Made by a program: the position numbers and the translations under genes
Assembly: GCA_031772625.1 (NCBI GenBank)
Contig: CM062817.1
Span: forward strand, 950,086,327 to 950,150,326
DNA from: Pinus tabuliformis
Lineage: Eukaryota; Streptophyta; Pinopsida; Pinales; Pinaceae
Length of the DNA: 64,000 bases
Reading direction: 5' to 3'
Notes under the pieces: generated by a model
Database searches by the model: none
Seen by the model: only the letters and a program-made list of their open reading frames with translations
Told to the model about the DNA's origin: nothing
Shown here: piece after piece, positions 47,187-59,503 of the stretch
Numbering within the stretch: the stretch's first letter is position 1
Layout: each line of letters begins with the position of its first letter

Positions 47187-47797
47187 GAGATTACAAAGAG
47201 TCACAAGGGAGAATGGATTAGCAGCAACCCATCATAGAGACGAGAGAATTTTTTTCTTCTTGGTTGAAATTATAACGCACCTTACATATTGTATACAAGG
47301 TGTTATAACGCACAAGGGCTCAAAAGGGAACCACGTTAATAGTGCTTCACTTTCATGAGGGGTGTTACCGAGCATACGTATGAATTAAAACAACGTGTTA
47401 GTGTAAACCATTCGCTGAAGTTTCAAAGTAGTTCTATAAGTTTTCAAAGGCATACTTTAAAGTTAACAAACTCATGTGGAGTACCTTTCTCATTTTTGTT
47501 TTGCTCGAGTGCGTAGTTCTTTTTTGGAAGGGCACGAAAAGTTATAAAAGGTCACGAGGTTTATTCAAAGGTCAAATTCAAGAGGTTTTTTTAATATATA
47601 TATATATATAAAAGTTTGTTTTCTTAAAGACGAGGTGAAAAGGCCTTTTATTAAAGTTTTAAAAAGGGCTTTTGTAAAGCTATAGGGAAAAAGATGTTTT
47701 TTTTAAGTTGTTTTTTTAGTTAAAAAAAACATAAACTTTGGGGTTTTTTAATAAAAGGAGAAATTTAGGGCTTTTAAAGAGAATTTTTTGAAGAAAG
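47187..47797 (+). other. leader of copia-3
   Basis: Non-coding between primer site and gag ATG. T- and A-rich runs and a short (TA)n at about 47595-47612. Confidence 0.6.
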
Positions 47798-49190
47798 ATG
47801 GCTTTCTCAAATTTCTAGCCATAGTTCCCACCATTTACTGGGAAAGATTATGATGTGTGGGTCATTAAGATGGCGACCATGTTGCAGGGACATGATGTTT
47901 GGGATTATATCAAGTTTGGAGTTTTAGAACCTAAGAATTAAGTAGAAGAACAAGCTCTCACTAATGGAGAGAGGGAACAACAGAAGAAGGACAAGAAGAA
48001 GAATGCACAAGCATTGTAGCTTATCCAGTAGGGAGTGGACTAAGAAGTGTTCTAGAAGATTATGATCACGTCTTCAACAAAGGAAGCATGGGATACTTTG
48101 GCAATAAATTATAAAGGTATGGCCAAAGTTAATATTGTTAAGTTGTAGAATACTAGGATAGATTTTGAAACTTTGCAGATGAAGGAGACATAAGATCGAT
48201 TCTTTCATGAATCTAGTCATAACTGTCATAAATCCGTTAAATATTTATGGTGAAGAACTGAAAGATCAAACAGTGGTTGAGAAGGTCCTCAGATCTTTTT
48301 CTACCAAATTTGGTGTTGTGGTAGCGACCATAGAAGAAGCCAAGGATTTGGAATCATTAACAATTGATGAGTAAATGGAATCTCTTCTATCGCATGAGGC
48401 GAGGATAGACATAAATAAGGATTCTACTTTAGAGACTGCTTTCAAAAGTCAGGTTTCTATTTGAAGAGATAGAGGTCGAGGAAAAAGTAGATAGAGAGGT
48501 AGAGGATGAGGCAGAAAATATGATGGTCAAAGAGATGATCGAGAAGAGCATGAGCATGAAAATGGAAGCAACTCCAGAAACTTCAGCAATAATCAATGAT
48601 TTGACAAATCAAAGGTGAGATGTTATTATTGCAATAAATTTGGTCACTATGTTCGTGATTGTCGGAAGAAGATAGTTGATCAAGGGAACTAAAGAGTTAA
48701 TGTAACTACAAATAATACTAACTCCATGTTCCTATCTTGCCATACCATGCATGAACCGTCTGATTATGTGTGGATATTGGACAGTGATTGTAGTAACCAC
48801 ATGACAGGAAACAAGAATTTGGTTGCAAATTTGGATTAATCTTTGAAAACAGAGGTAAATTTAGGGACTAACAAGCCTATGGATGTAGATGGTAAAGGAG
48901 TGGTCAACATTCTGACCAAGCAATGGGAGCCAAAGACAATCTCAGAGGCATATTATGTTCCTAGTCTCAAACATAATTTGATAAGTGTCGATCTATTGAC
49001 ACAAAAAGGATACAAAGTTATCTTTCAAGGTCAAGAATGTGTTATATATGAAAATTCCCCAAGTAAGTAATTGATAGCAAAGCTGAAGATGGCTAGGAAC
49101 AAACTCTTTCCTCTAATTATGAATTACAGTGATTAGATCAGTTATTTTACAGTTGCATGTTCTAATGATTATTGGTTATGGCACTTTCGG
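47798..49190 (+). pseudogene. copia-3 gag and protease, broken and truncated
   Basis: ATG 47798 opens MAFSNF, followed in frame by stops and the gag motif KDYDVWVIKMATMLQGHD (about 47850). The zinc knuckle CYYCNKFGHYVRDC is intact at 48621-48662. The protease reads WILDSDCSNHMTGN, with DSD where the family has DSG. An open stretch at 48843-49070 (VPSLKHNLISVDLLTQKGY) is the protease/pre-integrase linker. WLWHFRLK near 49180 is the last recognisable piece. Confidence 0.88.
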
Positions 49191-49310
49191 TTAAAGATTA
49201 ACATTGGTATTATTTAACATTGGTACCAATCATGGTTTCCAGTGAGGAGAGAAATAAACGTGGCGGATATTTCGGTATGTAAAGAAATTTTCCTTCTCTG
49301 TGCAGAGCAT

Positions 49311-49600
49311 CTGAGTGTCAATTTTTTTGCACTAATTTTTATACTATAATCGGAAATATCAACGTGGGCAAAAACGAGTCTAATAATCTGGTGATAAAGT
49401 AAGAATCCAACAGCTTATGAAATGAAATGTGATGGTAAAATGTATGACTAGCACGACATTTCATCACCTTCATCATAGAATTTTTATTGTACACAAAAAA
49501 TATATTTATTCCATCTCCAAAATGTCATCGAGAGATCGAAAAATCTATCCATATAAAACTGCTACCTTGTTAACAAACAAAGGGTAACATATTTTATATC
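49311..49600 (+). repeat. dispersed repeat family R1, copy 2
   Basis: Aligns with 60526-60805 from GTCAATTTTTTTGCACTAAT through ATCGGAAAT, GTGATAAAGTAAGAATCCAA, GTGATGGTAAAATGTATGA, CACCTTCATCATAGAATTTT and ACTGCTACCTTGTTAACAAA. Copy 1 shares the right-hand part. Confidence 0.72.
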
Positions 49601-49759
49601 TTAAATGTAAATGCATACAAACTTTTAAACATGTTTTCATGATTTTTTTAATTGTAAAATATTTATTCTTTATATATTTGGAAATGGTGGAGTGTTCTTT
49701 ACACAAATGGATTAATTTCCATTTACCATTATTGATTAACATTTTTATCATAATAAAAT

Positions 49760-50508
49760 TTTGATTAACCTTTTATCATAATAATATGAAAACAACATGC
49801 GTGTTAAAAATATTATTATTTTAATTTTTAAATAAAATTATAAAAAATAGATGTTGTAATAATAAAAAATTAATTATATAATATATATTTTTCAATTTTT
49901 TATTTTCTAATTAAAATTATAAAAAATATAATAGAAAAATAATTATGGTGATGATGATGGTGGTTAACGTTAACTCAGAAAATTAATTATATAATATATA
50001 TTTTACAGATTTAATATTATTGTTTAATTTATTTATTTTTTTAATTTTTAATTTTTTTTTATTAATTATAAAAGTTTATAATAAATTTTAAGTTTTATAT
50101 TAATTAATAATAATATTATTAATAAAATTGTTTTAACTTTTATATTAATTATAAATAATAGTTTATAATAATTTTTCTATATTTTGTATTGATAAATTGA
50201 TTATAATTTTATATATATAGATAAAATAATGAAAATATTATTTTTCAAATATCTTTAAAACATTATTTCTTTTTGTTTCATATAATTATTAATATATAAG
50301 ATTTAATCATATGAATTTTAGGCATTTTTTTATCTTTGAAAGTTGTAAATTATTATTTTTTATATATTTAGAAAAATTGAAATTTACCGAATTTACTTTT
50401 TACATATTTAGAAACAAGTGTTTGTGGAAGATTCATCATGTAAATGGATTAGTTTTTATTTTGGATTTTTTCCACATAATATTGAGATAAGGAAAGACTT
50501 AAAATAGG
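49760..50508. other. very AT-rich stretch
   Basis: Almost only A and T, with no gene or clear repeat. The gypsy element inserted at its right edge. Confidence 0.6.
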
Positions 50509-50513
50509 TATTG

Positions 50514-52800
50514 TGTGATGTCCGCGGTAATTGTAAATATTAAGTTATTGTAATTTATAAGAAGTATATACATCAAGTATAAACTTATGATGTGCCACGA
50601 AATTTTAAAGAAATAATAAGTTTATACATCAAGTATTTTGGCTTAGGATGTCTAAAGAAATAATAAGTTGTTATATCACGTATTTCTCACGTGTGAGGTA
50701 GTTAGGGTAGGGAGTTACCTACCCCTAACTACTTCCTTGGAGATTTATTCTCAAGCAAAAGATCAAGAGAGTATGTGTACCTAAGGTCGAGAAAGGAATG
50801 AACTCAAATGAGGAATCTGTGTTGAAATGTCAGATGGGATCATTAAGGCAAAACAAAGCTAAGTTGGTTAGGATTAAGCAGCTGACATGAATTTGGAATA
50901 GAACTCAGATAAGTGTTTACTTATGTCTGAAAGTTGCATGTATTGTTGGAGTAAAAGACTTATTTTTTGGTTGAAAAGTTAAATGTTCTGTTGAGTAAAG
51001 GCTTAATTTCTTTCAAAAAGAAAGTACACATTCTTAGTGCTAAGTTCCAAAACAGGAATGAGTTTAACAGAGGGAATATAATTAGACAAGAAACTATAAA
51101 ACAAGATTAGCAGTTACCATTTAGGGAAATCAAATCTTTAAGTCTAGATAACCTATACAATCTTACAAATAAAAGTGATAAATGAGTAAGCAAGGATGAA
51201 TTGATTCTGAGTATAGATTGCTTTGGAAATTTCTATGTGGAAAACTAAAATAAAATATACCCATATAATTGCTTATGGAAAAAAACCCCAATAATGGGTA
51301 AGCAAATATCCTCATAAGTAGTTAAAAAACCAAATTTAAATGTTATGATATCAAATTATAGATATCCAGGAGACAATAATGTCGAATACCACTGTAAACC
51401 CAAAGGATATTAGGGTTATCGATGATAGATAGTAACAAAGTCAAATACAAACAAAAGTATAATTTCCTCTTTAAAAGAAGAAAATAAAGTTGGAATTACT
51501 TGTAAGTAGAAGCATAAAGGCTATTTATAACGAAACAATTCGATAATCATTAAGTTTGAACCAGAGGAGTAAACCCCGGTCAGATCTGGGTCACCTAAGA
51601 TATATGACACATCCATCTGGGTAACCCTCTGTGGGAAAAACCCTACTGAAATACCCAGAAAAATTAGAGAGTCAAAGTTCGGTGGCTTATAAGATTCAAT
51701 TGGCATAAATACCAACAAGAGCTATCATTCTATTAAGAGATGTTTATAAACATTAAGGTTCGCACCAAGAATTTCGAAATATAGAACAACCGGTCCATTC
51801 TCAGAATGAATAACTTAAGCCGGATATTAATTATGTCTCTCTGAATTTCAAAACCCCGTGACTTTCATGACACAAGTTGTCCACTTTACCCGGTGTCTAG
51901 ACAAAGTTACAATTCAACAATATTCTGCAAATTGATTGACTGAATAGGGATAGAGTCTTTAGCAAGACATTCTAGACCAAAAGAAGGTTGAAACCCTTCG
52001 GCAAAACCTAATGAAAATAACACAATCATCAAGAAGATTGATTAATTAAATAAGCAGGTCAACATTATACCAAGAGAGAAACATTTTTACCTGGGCTTAA
52101 CTGATGAGCTTAGTTGCCTCCTTCTAGGTGGTGAGTGTTACAATGACACCGACATATTTGAAAATCGAACAGAAGAATAGGGCTGTCAGGGTGGATTTGT
52201 GGTAAGGATGGAAAGAACATCAACGTTAGAAAAGAGATCAAAAAACAAACTGAATGAAACCCTAAAGCCAAGGGATGGAATTGAGAACTCCTGCAAGAAA
52301 GCGGGAAAAATGTCGAAGTTATTCTATGTTGAATTGACCATATGAATTAGGGCTTCATCATCCACCATTCGATGAAATCACCTTAGATAGAGTCGTAGAT
52401 GAGGAACCCTTCCCGAGAACATGGATAACAATTGTGAAGCACTCAAAAGGATCCAGAGCCTTGGTCGCACCAATTCTAGGGGTGTAGGTTTCATATAGCT
52501 AGACTATAGGTGTATAATGAACATAGAACCCCAAATACCAGTTTAAGCCATTCAAACATAATAATATCATTTAATACGGGAAACAATTTGAATGTAAAGT
52601 TCAAAAATGGTAAGGTCAAGATTTATGCACTATGCAAATTATGTACATAGCAATCAATTTTCCTAGAACAAAAATGAAAGATGTAATAAGGACTTTGTTC
52701 TATTTTTTATTACTGATTATTTTAAAATGTGTGTGTGTGTGTGTGTGTGTGTGTGGTGATTTACTCTTTCACTTGATAAGCTAAATGAAGGTTTGTGACA
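50514..52800 (+). repeat. 5' LTR of the gypsy element
   Basis: Aligns with 56152-58808. It lacks blocks of about 120-150 bases present in the 3' LTR near 56490-56640 and 57520-57640. It ends with a (GT)n tract and GAAGGTTTGTGACA. Confidence 0.9.
52729..52755 (+). repeat. (GT)n microsatellite in the 5' LTR
   Basis: About 13 GT units, absent from the matching place in the 3' LTR where a SINE lies instead. Confidence 0.97.
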
Positions 52801-52802
52801 AG

Positions 52803-52814
52803 TGGTATCAGAGC
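52803..52814 (+). promoter_or_regulatory. primer-binding site of the gypsy element
   Basis: TGGTATCAGAGC, the exact initiator tRNA-Met complement, two bases after the LTR. Confidence 0.92.
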
Positions 52815-52845
52815 ACTCAGGTTGCAAAGCTGAGACCTCTAGAGA

Positions 52846-54060
52846 ATGAATGAATAACAACATTTGTGATGTGCATAGAAAAGAAACCATCATGAGGAGG
52901 AATGGATTTACACCACTCAGACCCGTGATGGAAACAGGACCAACGTCCTTTCCAGAAACCAATCCTAAAGTATGGTACAGCTTGGGGAGGAGTCGTGCAA
53001 CAGAAATGCTGCCATTTTGGAAACTATACAAGAATTAAAGGATGATATGGCTAGGTTGTGGGCAGACAATGAGAGACTACTGCAAGAAGAAGAGAAGATT
53101 ATGAAGAACTTATGCGATAGACAGAATCAATGACAACTGATTCCCAGTCCCGAACATGGGAACATGACCAGTGATCAAGAATTCAGAAATGAAAATATGG
53201 AAACAAAAGGCGGTGAAGAGAATCAAGAGGAAGAATCCAACAATGCAATAGATCAAAAAAAGAAAAAAGAGGCAGAAAATTCAGTTGCAAGGCAAATTTC
53301 AAAAGATAAAACCTCCCATCTTTAATGGTTAACAGGAGGAGGCTGCTGAAGTTTGACTTATTAATATGAATAAGCACTTTCAGTTGTACGAATATGATCA
53401 CAATCTAAGGTCTCGCTTAGCCATCTACCAACTGCAAGGAAAAGGCACCTTATGGTGGGAGGAGGTGAAGACGGTACATGGAGTAAATGAACACAATGTA
53501 ACTTGGGAAAAATTTCAAAAGTATATTAAGGAAAACTATTTAACTAAAATATTTTACGATGAAAAGGAAAAAGAGTTTCATGACCTTCGACTGGGTCAGT
53601 TATCTATGGATGAATTCATAGCAAAATTCACATCCTTGTTGTGATGCATCCCCTACATATGGGAAGGTACAAATATTTATCAGCAGTTTGTCGTTATTTA
53701 TGAAAGAACGTCTCAAATTTGACAATCCAAAAACTATGGATTAAGTTGTATGAAAGGCTCATCTCTGCTATCACCAAACTAGGCAAAAGGGAGATGGAGG
53801 AAAAATATGGACTGATAAAAAGGGAATTATGTTTACGCCAGACAGTAAATGAATTAAAACTATTATCAACAAGGAACCCTGTAAAGGTCAACAAATTAGA
53901 AATGTGAACAGAAATCAGCCCAGATTCAAATTCCCAACTAAGTCCAAGACAAATGAGCAATCTCGTAAGACTGAGGTGGAAACAGTTGTTAAGCCCCTAA
54001 CTTACAGTTTCGGGGATGTGGAAGACCACACTATGTTAAAAATTGATCATACCGTAAAGT
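52846..54060 (+). pseudogene. gypsy gag, broken
   Basis: The N-terminal part has charged, coiled-coil-like sequence (about 53040-53300). The gag core follows: AEV-stop-LINMNKHFQLYEYD (TGA where Trp is usual), RLAIYQLQGKGTLWWEE and KYIKENYLTKIFYDEKEKEF, in a frame running to 53642. The zinc knuckle remnant near 54008-54048 reads FRGCGRPHYVKN-stop, having lost Cys residues. Gag would have formed the particle and packaged RNA. Confidence 0.85.
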
Positions 54061-54106
54061 AACTCATCAAGTTAAGCAGATCCAAGAAGAATCAACAGTT
54101 GGAGAG

Positions 54107-54436
54107 GTGGCGAGAAGTATCCCTAAATTCAATGTTTCCCTCGAGGATCATGAGTCTGAGTACCAACCTACAATTGTAGAAATCGAAGGTAAGATCTTCA
54201 ACCAAATTATAATTATTTGTATTGATCCACGAGTTACCTTAAGTTATGTAAGTCCCAAAATGGTTGAAAAATGTTTCTTACAAGCTGTTAAAATTAAGAA
54301 CCCTTGGCTAGTACAACTCGCCATGAGAACGAAGAGAAGGATGTTGGCTAAAGTCAACAATTTCCCTCTGAAGCTAGCAGTTCAACCTATTATGGAAGAC
54401 TTGAATGTCTTACCTTTAGGATCATATGATGCCTAA
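54107..54436 (+). pseudogene. gypsy protease-like region, catalytic motif lost
   Basis: The stretch EIEGKIFNQIIIICIDPRVT followed by LSYVSPKMVEKC aligns with the retropepsin region, where the family has a DSG/DTG followed by a Ser/Thr-rich turn. Here the motif reads IDPRVT, so the active site is gone. It ends LNVLPLGSYDA at a TAA. Confidence 0.75.
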
Positions 54437-54779
54437 TGGGTGTGTACATGTTGGAGAAACGTTGGTCCCTCATTAACTGTAGATACAAAACTTTTAATTA
54501 CATGCATGAAGAAGGTATAAGATGGCAAATTCAGGGTATACATTAAAGACCACTGAAATTAAGACCAGTAACAACTTCCAAATTACAAAAATATATACAA
54601 GAAGGATGTAAACTTTATGCAATACAGGTAGGGTATACTACTTCAAAGGAAAAATTTGTTACTTTAGAAAATGTACCTATGGTACAAAATTTTGCGGATG
54701 TATTTGCTGAGGGGATTCCAAGACTGCCTCCAAAGAGGGATATATATTTTACTATTGAGTTGATCCATCGACCTTCCTC

Positions 54780-55710
54780 GGTCTCCTGAGCTCCTTATCG
54801 CATGAGTGTACCAAAACTAACAGAATTGAAAATGTAGCTACAAGAACTGCTTGATAAAAGGTATATTCATCCAAGTGTATCACCTTAGGGAGCTCCTATA
54901 CCCTTCGTCAAGAAGAAAGATGGAACCTTATGATTATGCATGGATTATCGGCATCTAAACAAATCGATAGTCAAGAATAAATACCCTTTACCTCGTATTG
55001 ATGAATTATTTTACCAAGTGAAGGGAGCTACCATATTTTCGAAGATTGATCTTCGCTCAGGTTACCACCAAATTAGAATAAAGGAGGAAGATATAGCCAA
55101 AACAAACTTTAGGACTCACTATGGACATTACAAGTTCATTGTTTCACCGTTCTGGTTAACTAATGCTCCCGTGACCTTTATGTGTCTAATGAACAATGAT
55201 TTTCATCAATATTTGGATAGGTTTGTACTATTTTTTATTGATGATATATTGATATACTCCCATAATATTGTAGAAGAGCATAAGGAGAACCTACCAATTG
55301 TTCTGAAAACATTGAGGGAGAATCAGTTGTACGCAAATTACAAAAAATGTGATTTGTTTAAAGAGAAAATTTAGTATTTAGGACATATCATTACCAAGGA
55401 TGGGATTGTTGTGGACTCAAAAAAAAAAAACCATAATCGAATGGTCAGTACCAAAGAACGTAGCTGATATAAGATAATTCATAGTTCTCGTTGGATACTA
55501 TAGGAGATTTGTTGAAGAGTTCTGTAGGGTGGCATATCCCATTAACTATTTCCAAAATAAATGGAAAACTTTCACTTGGGCCATGGATTGTCAAAAAAGT
55601 TTTAACCGATTAAAACATTTTCTTACTGCTGCACCTATTTTAAGTATTACAGACCCAAATAAGAATATATTGTTTGTACAGATGCCAGCAAGGAAGGTAT
55701 AGGCATAGTT
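54780..55710 (+). pseudogene. gypsy reverse transcriptase and start of RNase H, broken
   Basis: RT motifs in order: YRMSVPKLTELK, PSVSP-stop-GAPIPFVKKKDG (TAG for Trp), [16 protein letters not shown] (TGA for Arg), [16 protein letters not shown], and the active-site FIDDILIYS (FIDD at 55234-55245). KI-stop-YLGHIITKDGI follows (TAG for Gln). The start of RNase H is visible as a broken ...TDASKEGIG-like stretch near 55675-55705. After that the match ends, consistent with a deletion. Confidence 0.9.
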
Positions 55711-55919
55711 ATCATGTATCGGTCTTAGAACATGACACATATTTGATTAATGTGTGCATAATGTCTTTCATGTTTTTGTGTTAAAAAATATGTATATGAT
55801 CCTAACCATATAATAAATTGGAACGATATACATGTAACTTAAACAGTCATAAGAAACATTGTTTATTATAATAATTTTCAAAAAAGGGTTGCCAAAGAAA
55901 ATTTGAATAATTTTTCCAT

Positions 55920-56115
55920 ATTATGTGTAGGTCGAACCAAAAGGTGAGTTCTTCGTCGAACCTTTGGGTATACTCACTCAAAGAGAAGTAATGTTGCGAT
56001 AGAAAGTTATCACCTAAGTTAAAGTGTAATGGAATCAATTTGGGCTAGAGGAAGTCACCTGGGAGGATGAACAGGTTATGAAAGAGGCTTACCCAAATCT
56101 ATTTTGTAGTATGTA
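55920..56115 (+). pseudogene. gypsy integrase C terminus with chromodomain-like end
   Basis: GEFFVEPLGILTQREV, then a Lys/Val stretch and FGLEEVTWEDEQVMKEAYPN, correspond to the C-terminal part of chromovirus integrases, where a chromodomain-like fold (WED, hydrophobic) guides insertion to chromatin. The integrase zinc finger and catalytic core are absent. The stop is followed by the tract GGGTGGGAAGA just before the 3' LTR. Confidence 0.8.
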
Positions 56116-56151
56116 AACATCGGGACATTGTTTAATCTTAGGGTGGGAAGA

Positions 56152-58808
56152 TGTGATGTCCCTGGTAATTGTAAATATTAAATTACTGCAGTCAAACAAA
56201 CTGGATATTGTTAATTGACTTAGGAAGTCTAAATAAATAATAAGTTTATACATTTTTTTTATTTTTTAGTAAGCTATGTAGGAAGGGAATGCCTTAATGA
56301 TGCCAATCATGTATTTCTCACATGTGAGGTAGTTAGTGTAGGCAGTTACCTACCCCTCCTTACTCCCTTGGAGATTTATTCTCAAGGAAAATATCAAGAG
56401 GGTATGCATACCTTAGGTTGAGAAAGGAATGAACTGGAAATGATGACATTGTGCTGAAATGTCAGACACGATCTTTTAGGCTACACGAAGCTAAGTCTAG
56501 TTAGGACCAGATAGCCACAGTGTATGAAAACTTAGAGTTATGAACATTGTGCATGTGAGGAATAACTCGAGGGGAGACTCAAGTTGGAATAGATGATCTC
56601 ATGGTTGGGAGGTTGCTGGTAGACCACAATTGAGACCGGGACTAAGCAGTTGACAAGAATTTAGCATAGAACTGGGATAAAATGTGTCTGAAATTGCATG
56701 TGTTGTTTGAGTAAAAGATTTATTTTCTGGTTGAAACATTAAATGTGTTGTTGAGTAAAGGCTTAATTTCTTTCAAAAATAAAGTACAAGATCTTACTGG
56801 TAAGTTCCAAAATAGAAATCAATTTAACAGATGGAACATAATTAAAAAAGAAACTAGAAAACAAGATTATAAGTTACCATTTAGGGAAATCATATCTTTA
56901 AGGCTACATAGCCTATACCATATTACAAGTAGAAATGATAAACGAGTAAGAAAGGATGAACTGATTTCTAGCAGAGATTGCATTGGAAATTTCTGTGTGG
57001 AAATGTAAAAGAAAATATACCCATAAGTAGTTAAACAACCAATTTTAAATGTTATGATATCAAGCTACAGATATCCAAGAGACAATAATGTCAAACACCA
57101 CTGTAAACCCTAAGTATATTAGGGTTGCCGATGTAGATAACAACAAAGTCGAATACAAACAAAAGTAGAATTAGAAAAGAAACTGAAATTAACTGTAACT
57201 AGAAGAATAAAAATTATTTATAACAAAACAGTTCATAATCATTAAGTTTGAACCATAGGATTAAACCACAGTTAGCTCTGGGTCACTTAAGATATACAAC
57301 ACAGGCATCTGGGTAACCCTCTATGGGAAAATACTTGTCAAAATACCCAAAAAAATTAAAGATTCAAATTCTGGTGGCTTATAACATTCAATTGGCATAA
57401 ATACAACTAAGCATTATCATTATATTAAGATTTATTTATAAAAATTAAGGTTTGCACCAAGAATTCTGAAATATAGAATGACCACTCCATTCTCAAAATG
57501 AATAACATAAGCTGGAAAAGAATGTTTATAAAAGGAACCAGGAATATATTAATGGACCTTCAATATACAAGTCTAAATAATATTACAAAGTCTGAAGTAG
57601 ATTTCAATTGAAGAAATTCAAAGACCTAGCAAGATATTAATTACATGTCTCTATGAATTTCACAACCCCGTGACTTTCACGACACAAGTTGTCCACATTA
57701 CCTTGTGTCCAGATAGAGTTACAACTCAACAATCTTCTGCAACTCAGTTGACTGAATAGGGACATGGTATTTAGTAAAACATTCCATACCAGAGGAAGGT
57801 TGAAATCCTTCAGCAAAACCCAACCAAAAGAACACAATCATTAAGAAGACTAATTAATTGAATAAATAGGTCAACATTATACCAAGAAAGAAACATTGTT
57901 ACCTCAGCTTGACTGATGAACATAGTTGCCTCATTATGGGTGGTGAGTGTAACAATGACTCACATAGATCTTAAAACCGAACAAATGAATAGGACTATCA
58001 TGGTGGATTTTTGGTTAGGACGGAAAGAACATTAGCATCAACAAAGATAGAAAAAAACCACCTGAATGAAATTCTGAAGCCAAGGGCTGGAGTTGAGAAC
58101 TCCTACAGGAAAGCAGGAAAAATGCGAAATTTATTCCGTGCTGAAGTCACCATATGAATTAGGGCTTCATCATCCACCATTCGATGAAGTAGCCTTATGG
58201 AGAGCCGTGGATGAGGGACCTTTCTCGAGAAGATGGCTAACAGTTGTGAAACACTAGGAAGGATCCAAAGCCCTGGTCCCACCAATTCTAAGGGTCTAAG
58301 TTTCATATAGTTAAACTATAGGTGTATAATGACTATAGAACCCCAAATTCTGGTTTAAGCCATAGAAACATAATAATGTCGTTTAATACAGGAAACAAGT
58401 TGAACGTAAAGTTCAAAAACGATACAGTCAAGAATTTATGCACTAGGAAATTATGTAAATAGCAATCAATTTTTATAGAACAATGATGAAATTTGTAACA
58501 AGGATTATGTTCTAATGTTTATTATTGATTCTTTTCACAATTTATTATTTATTTATTTATTTTAGTGTGGTTCAAAAACACCCTGGTCAGTGAATGGTCG
58601 CTACATCCACGGAAAAATCTAGGCTAATCACCCTTCGACCTACTGGCAAGACCTAACCCCAAGGGCTTTGGGCAGAATTGACCATGTGACCTCCCGATGG
58701 CGAGGCACAGTTTTTGACCAACTGAGCTAACCCTTGGGGCTTGCATAAAAAAATTTATATGTGGTGATTTACTTTTTTACTTGATAAGTTAAATGAAGGT
58801 TTGTGACA
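56152..58808 (+). repeat. 3' LTR of the gypsy element, with inserted SINE
   Basis: Same ends as the 5' LTR. Longer by blocks missing from the 5' copy and by a SINE at about 58546-58751. Confidence 0.9.
58546..58751 (-). mobile_element. tRNA-derived SINE nested in the 3' LTR
   Basis: The minus strand reads GCCCCAAGGGTTAGCTCAGT at its start, with a near-perfect Pol III A box (TTAGCTCAGTTGG). About 35 bases on is a degenerate B box (ATGGTCAATTCTG), then a body of about 110 bases and an A-rich tail of AAATA repeats. AATTTAT at 58539-58545 and 58752-58758 is the probable target duplication. The 5' LTR lacks it, so it arrived after the gypsy element. Confidence 0.8.
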
Positions 58809-58813
58809 TATTA

Positions 58814-59223
58814 CTTTAATCTTTTAGAAAATAAAAAAGTATAATAATGTAAAGTTACATCATAAAATATATATTAGCTATAAATAAAATAAAACAATAT
58901 TAAAAAAATAATAAAATTAGCTATAAATAAATGAAAATAATATTAAAAAAATAATAAAATTTAGTTTGTAATGTTAAATTAGCAATAAAATTTATTTTCA
59001 AACGTTAATTTTATTTAGGTGAAATTAAGCTTCTCTATATCAATGCTCGTAAAATAAATTTAAAGATCTTTATTGCAACCAATAAAGTAGGGTGCTCACC
59101 CAAAACCTTCATTTTTAACATAATATTTTTACTTTGATATTTATATGTTTATTAGTTATTTAATTTATCACCTAAACCTAGCATTTGTCCATACTCCAAT
59201 TTATATATATTTAAGCTAAACAA

Positions 59224-59267
<44 letters not shown>

Positions 59268-59270
59268 CAG
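58814..59270. other. AT-rich spacer with (TA)n tract
   Basis: A (TA)n run at about 59228-59265 lies next to the LINE-3 3' region. Nothing else was recognised. Confidence 0.6.
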
Positions 59271-59503
59271 AAACGGTTATGGGTTGATTATATTCCTCTT
59301 GGCGTGAATGCCGAAATAGCTGTTACAATTGAAAGCTCCATGCTTTGTTGCTGCTTTCCGCAGAGATAGAGAGTACAATTAAAGCTTGCCGATTTCCTAA
59401 TTATTAGAGAGACCAAGAATTCCAAATCTGAAATTTTCCCCCACTTGAAGGTGCAGACAAATTGGTTTAATAACCAGCATTAAAACATGGCGAAGATTAG
59501 ATT

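Larger units (their letters stand above)
46939..49200 (+). mobile_element. Ty1/copia element 3, 5' part only
   Basis: A 5' LTR, a primer site, gag and protease are followed by a break in the pre-integrase region near 49200. Integrase, RT, RNase H and the 3' LTR are missing. It sits 115 bp upstream of the SABATH start codon in the opposite orientation, where the promoter or 5' UTR would be. Sequence after the break leads into the dispersed repeat R1. Confidence 0.88.
50514..58808 (+). mobile_element. Ty3/gypsy (chromovirus-like) element with long LTRs and internal deletion
   Basis: LTRs of 2287 and 2657 bp start TGTGATGTCC and end TTTGTGACA. TATTG (50509-50513) and TATTA (58809-58813) are a 5-bp duplication with one change. 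The interior is only 3.35 kb. It has gag, protease and RT, then jumps from early RNase H to the integrase C terminus with a chromodomain-like end. The integrase catalytic core is gone. LTRs differ by many substitutions and several large indels, so the element is old. Confidence 0.92.

Noticed and set aside
49243..49247. TGAGG as the right-hand target duplication of copia-3
   Set aside because: The 5-mer matches 46934-46938, but no LTR end precedes it and a 5-base match is expected by chance.
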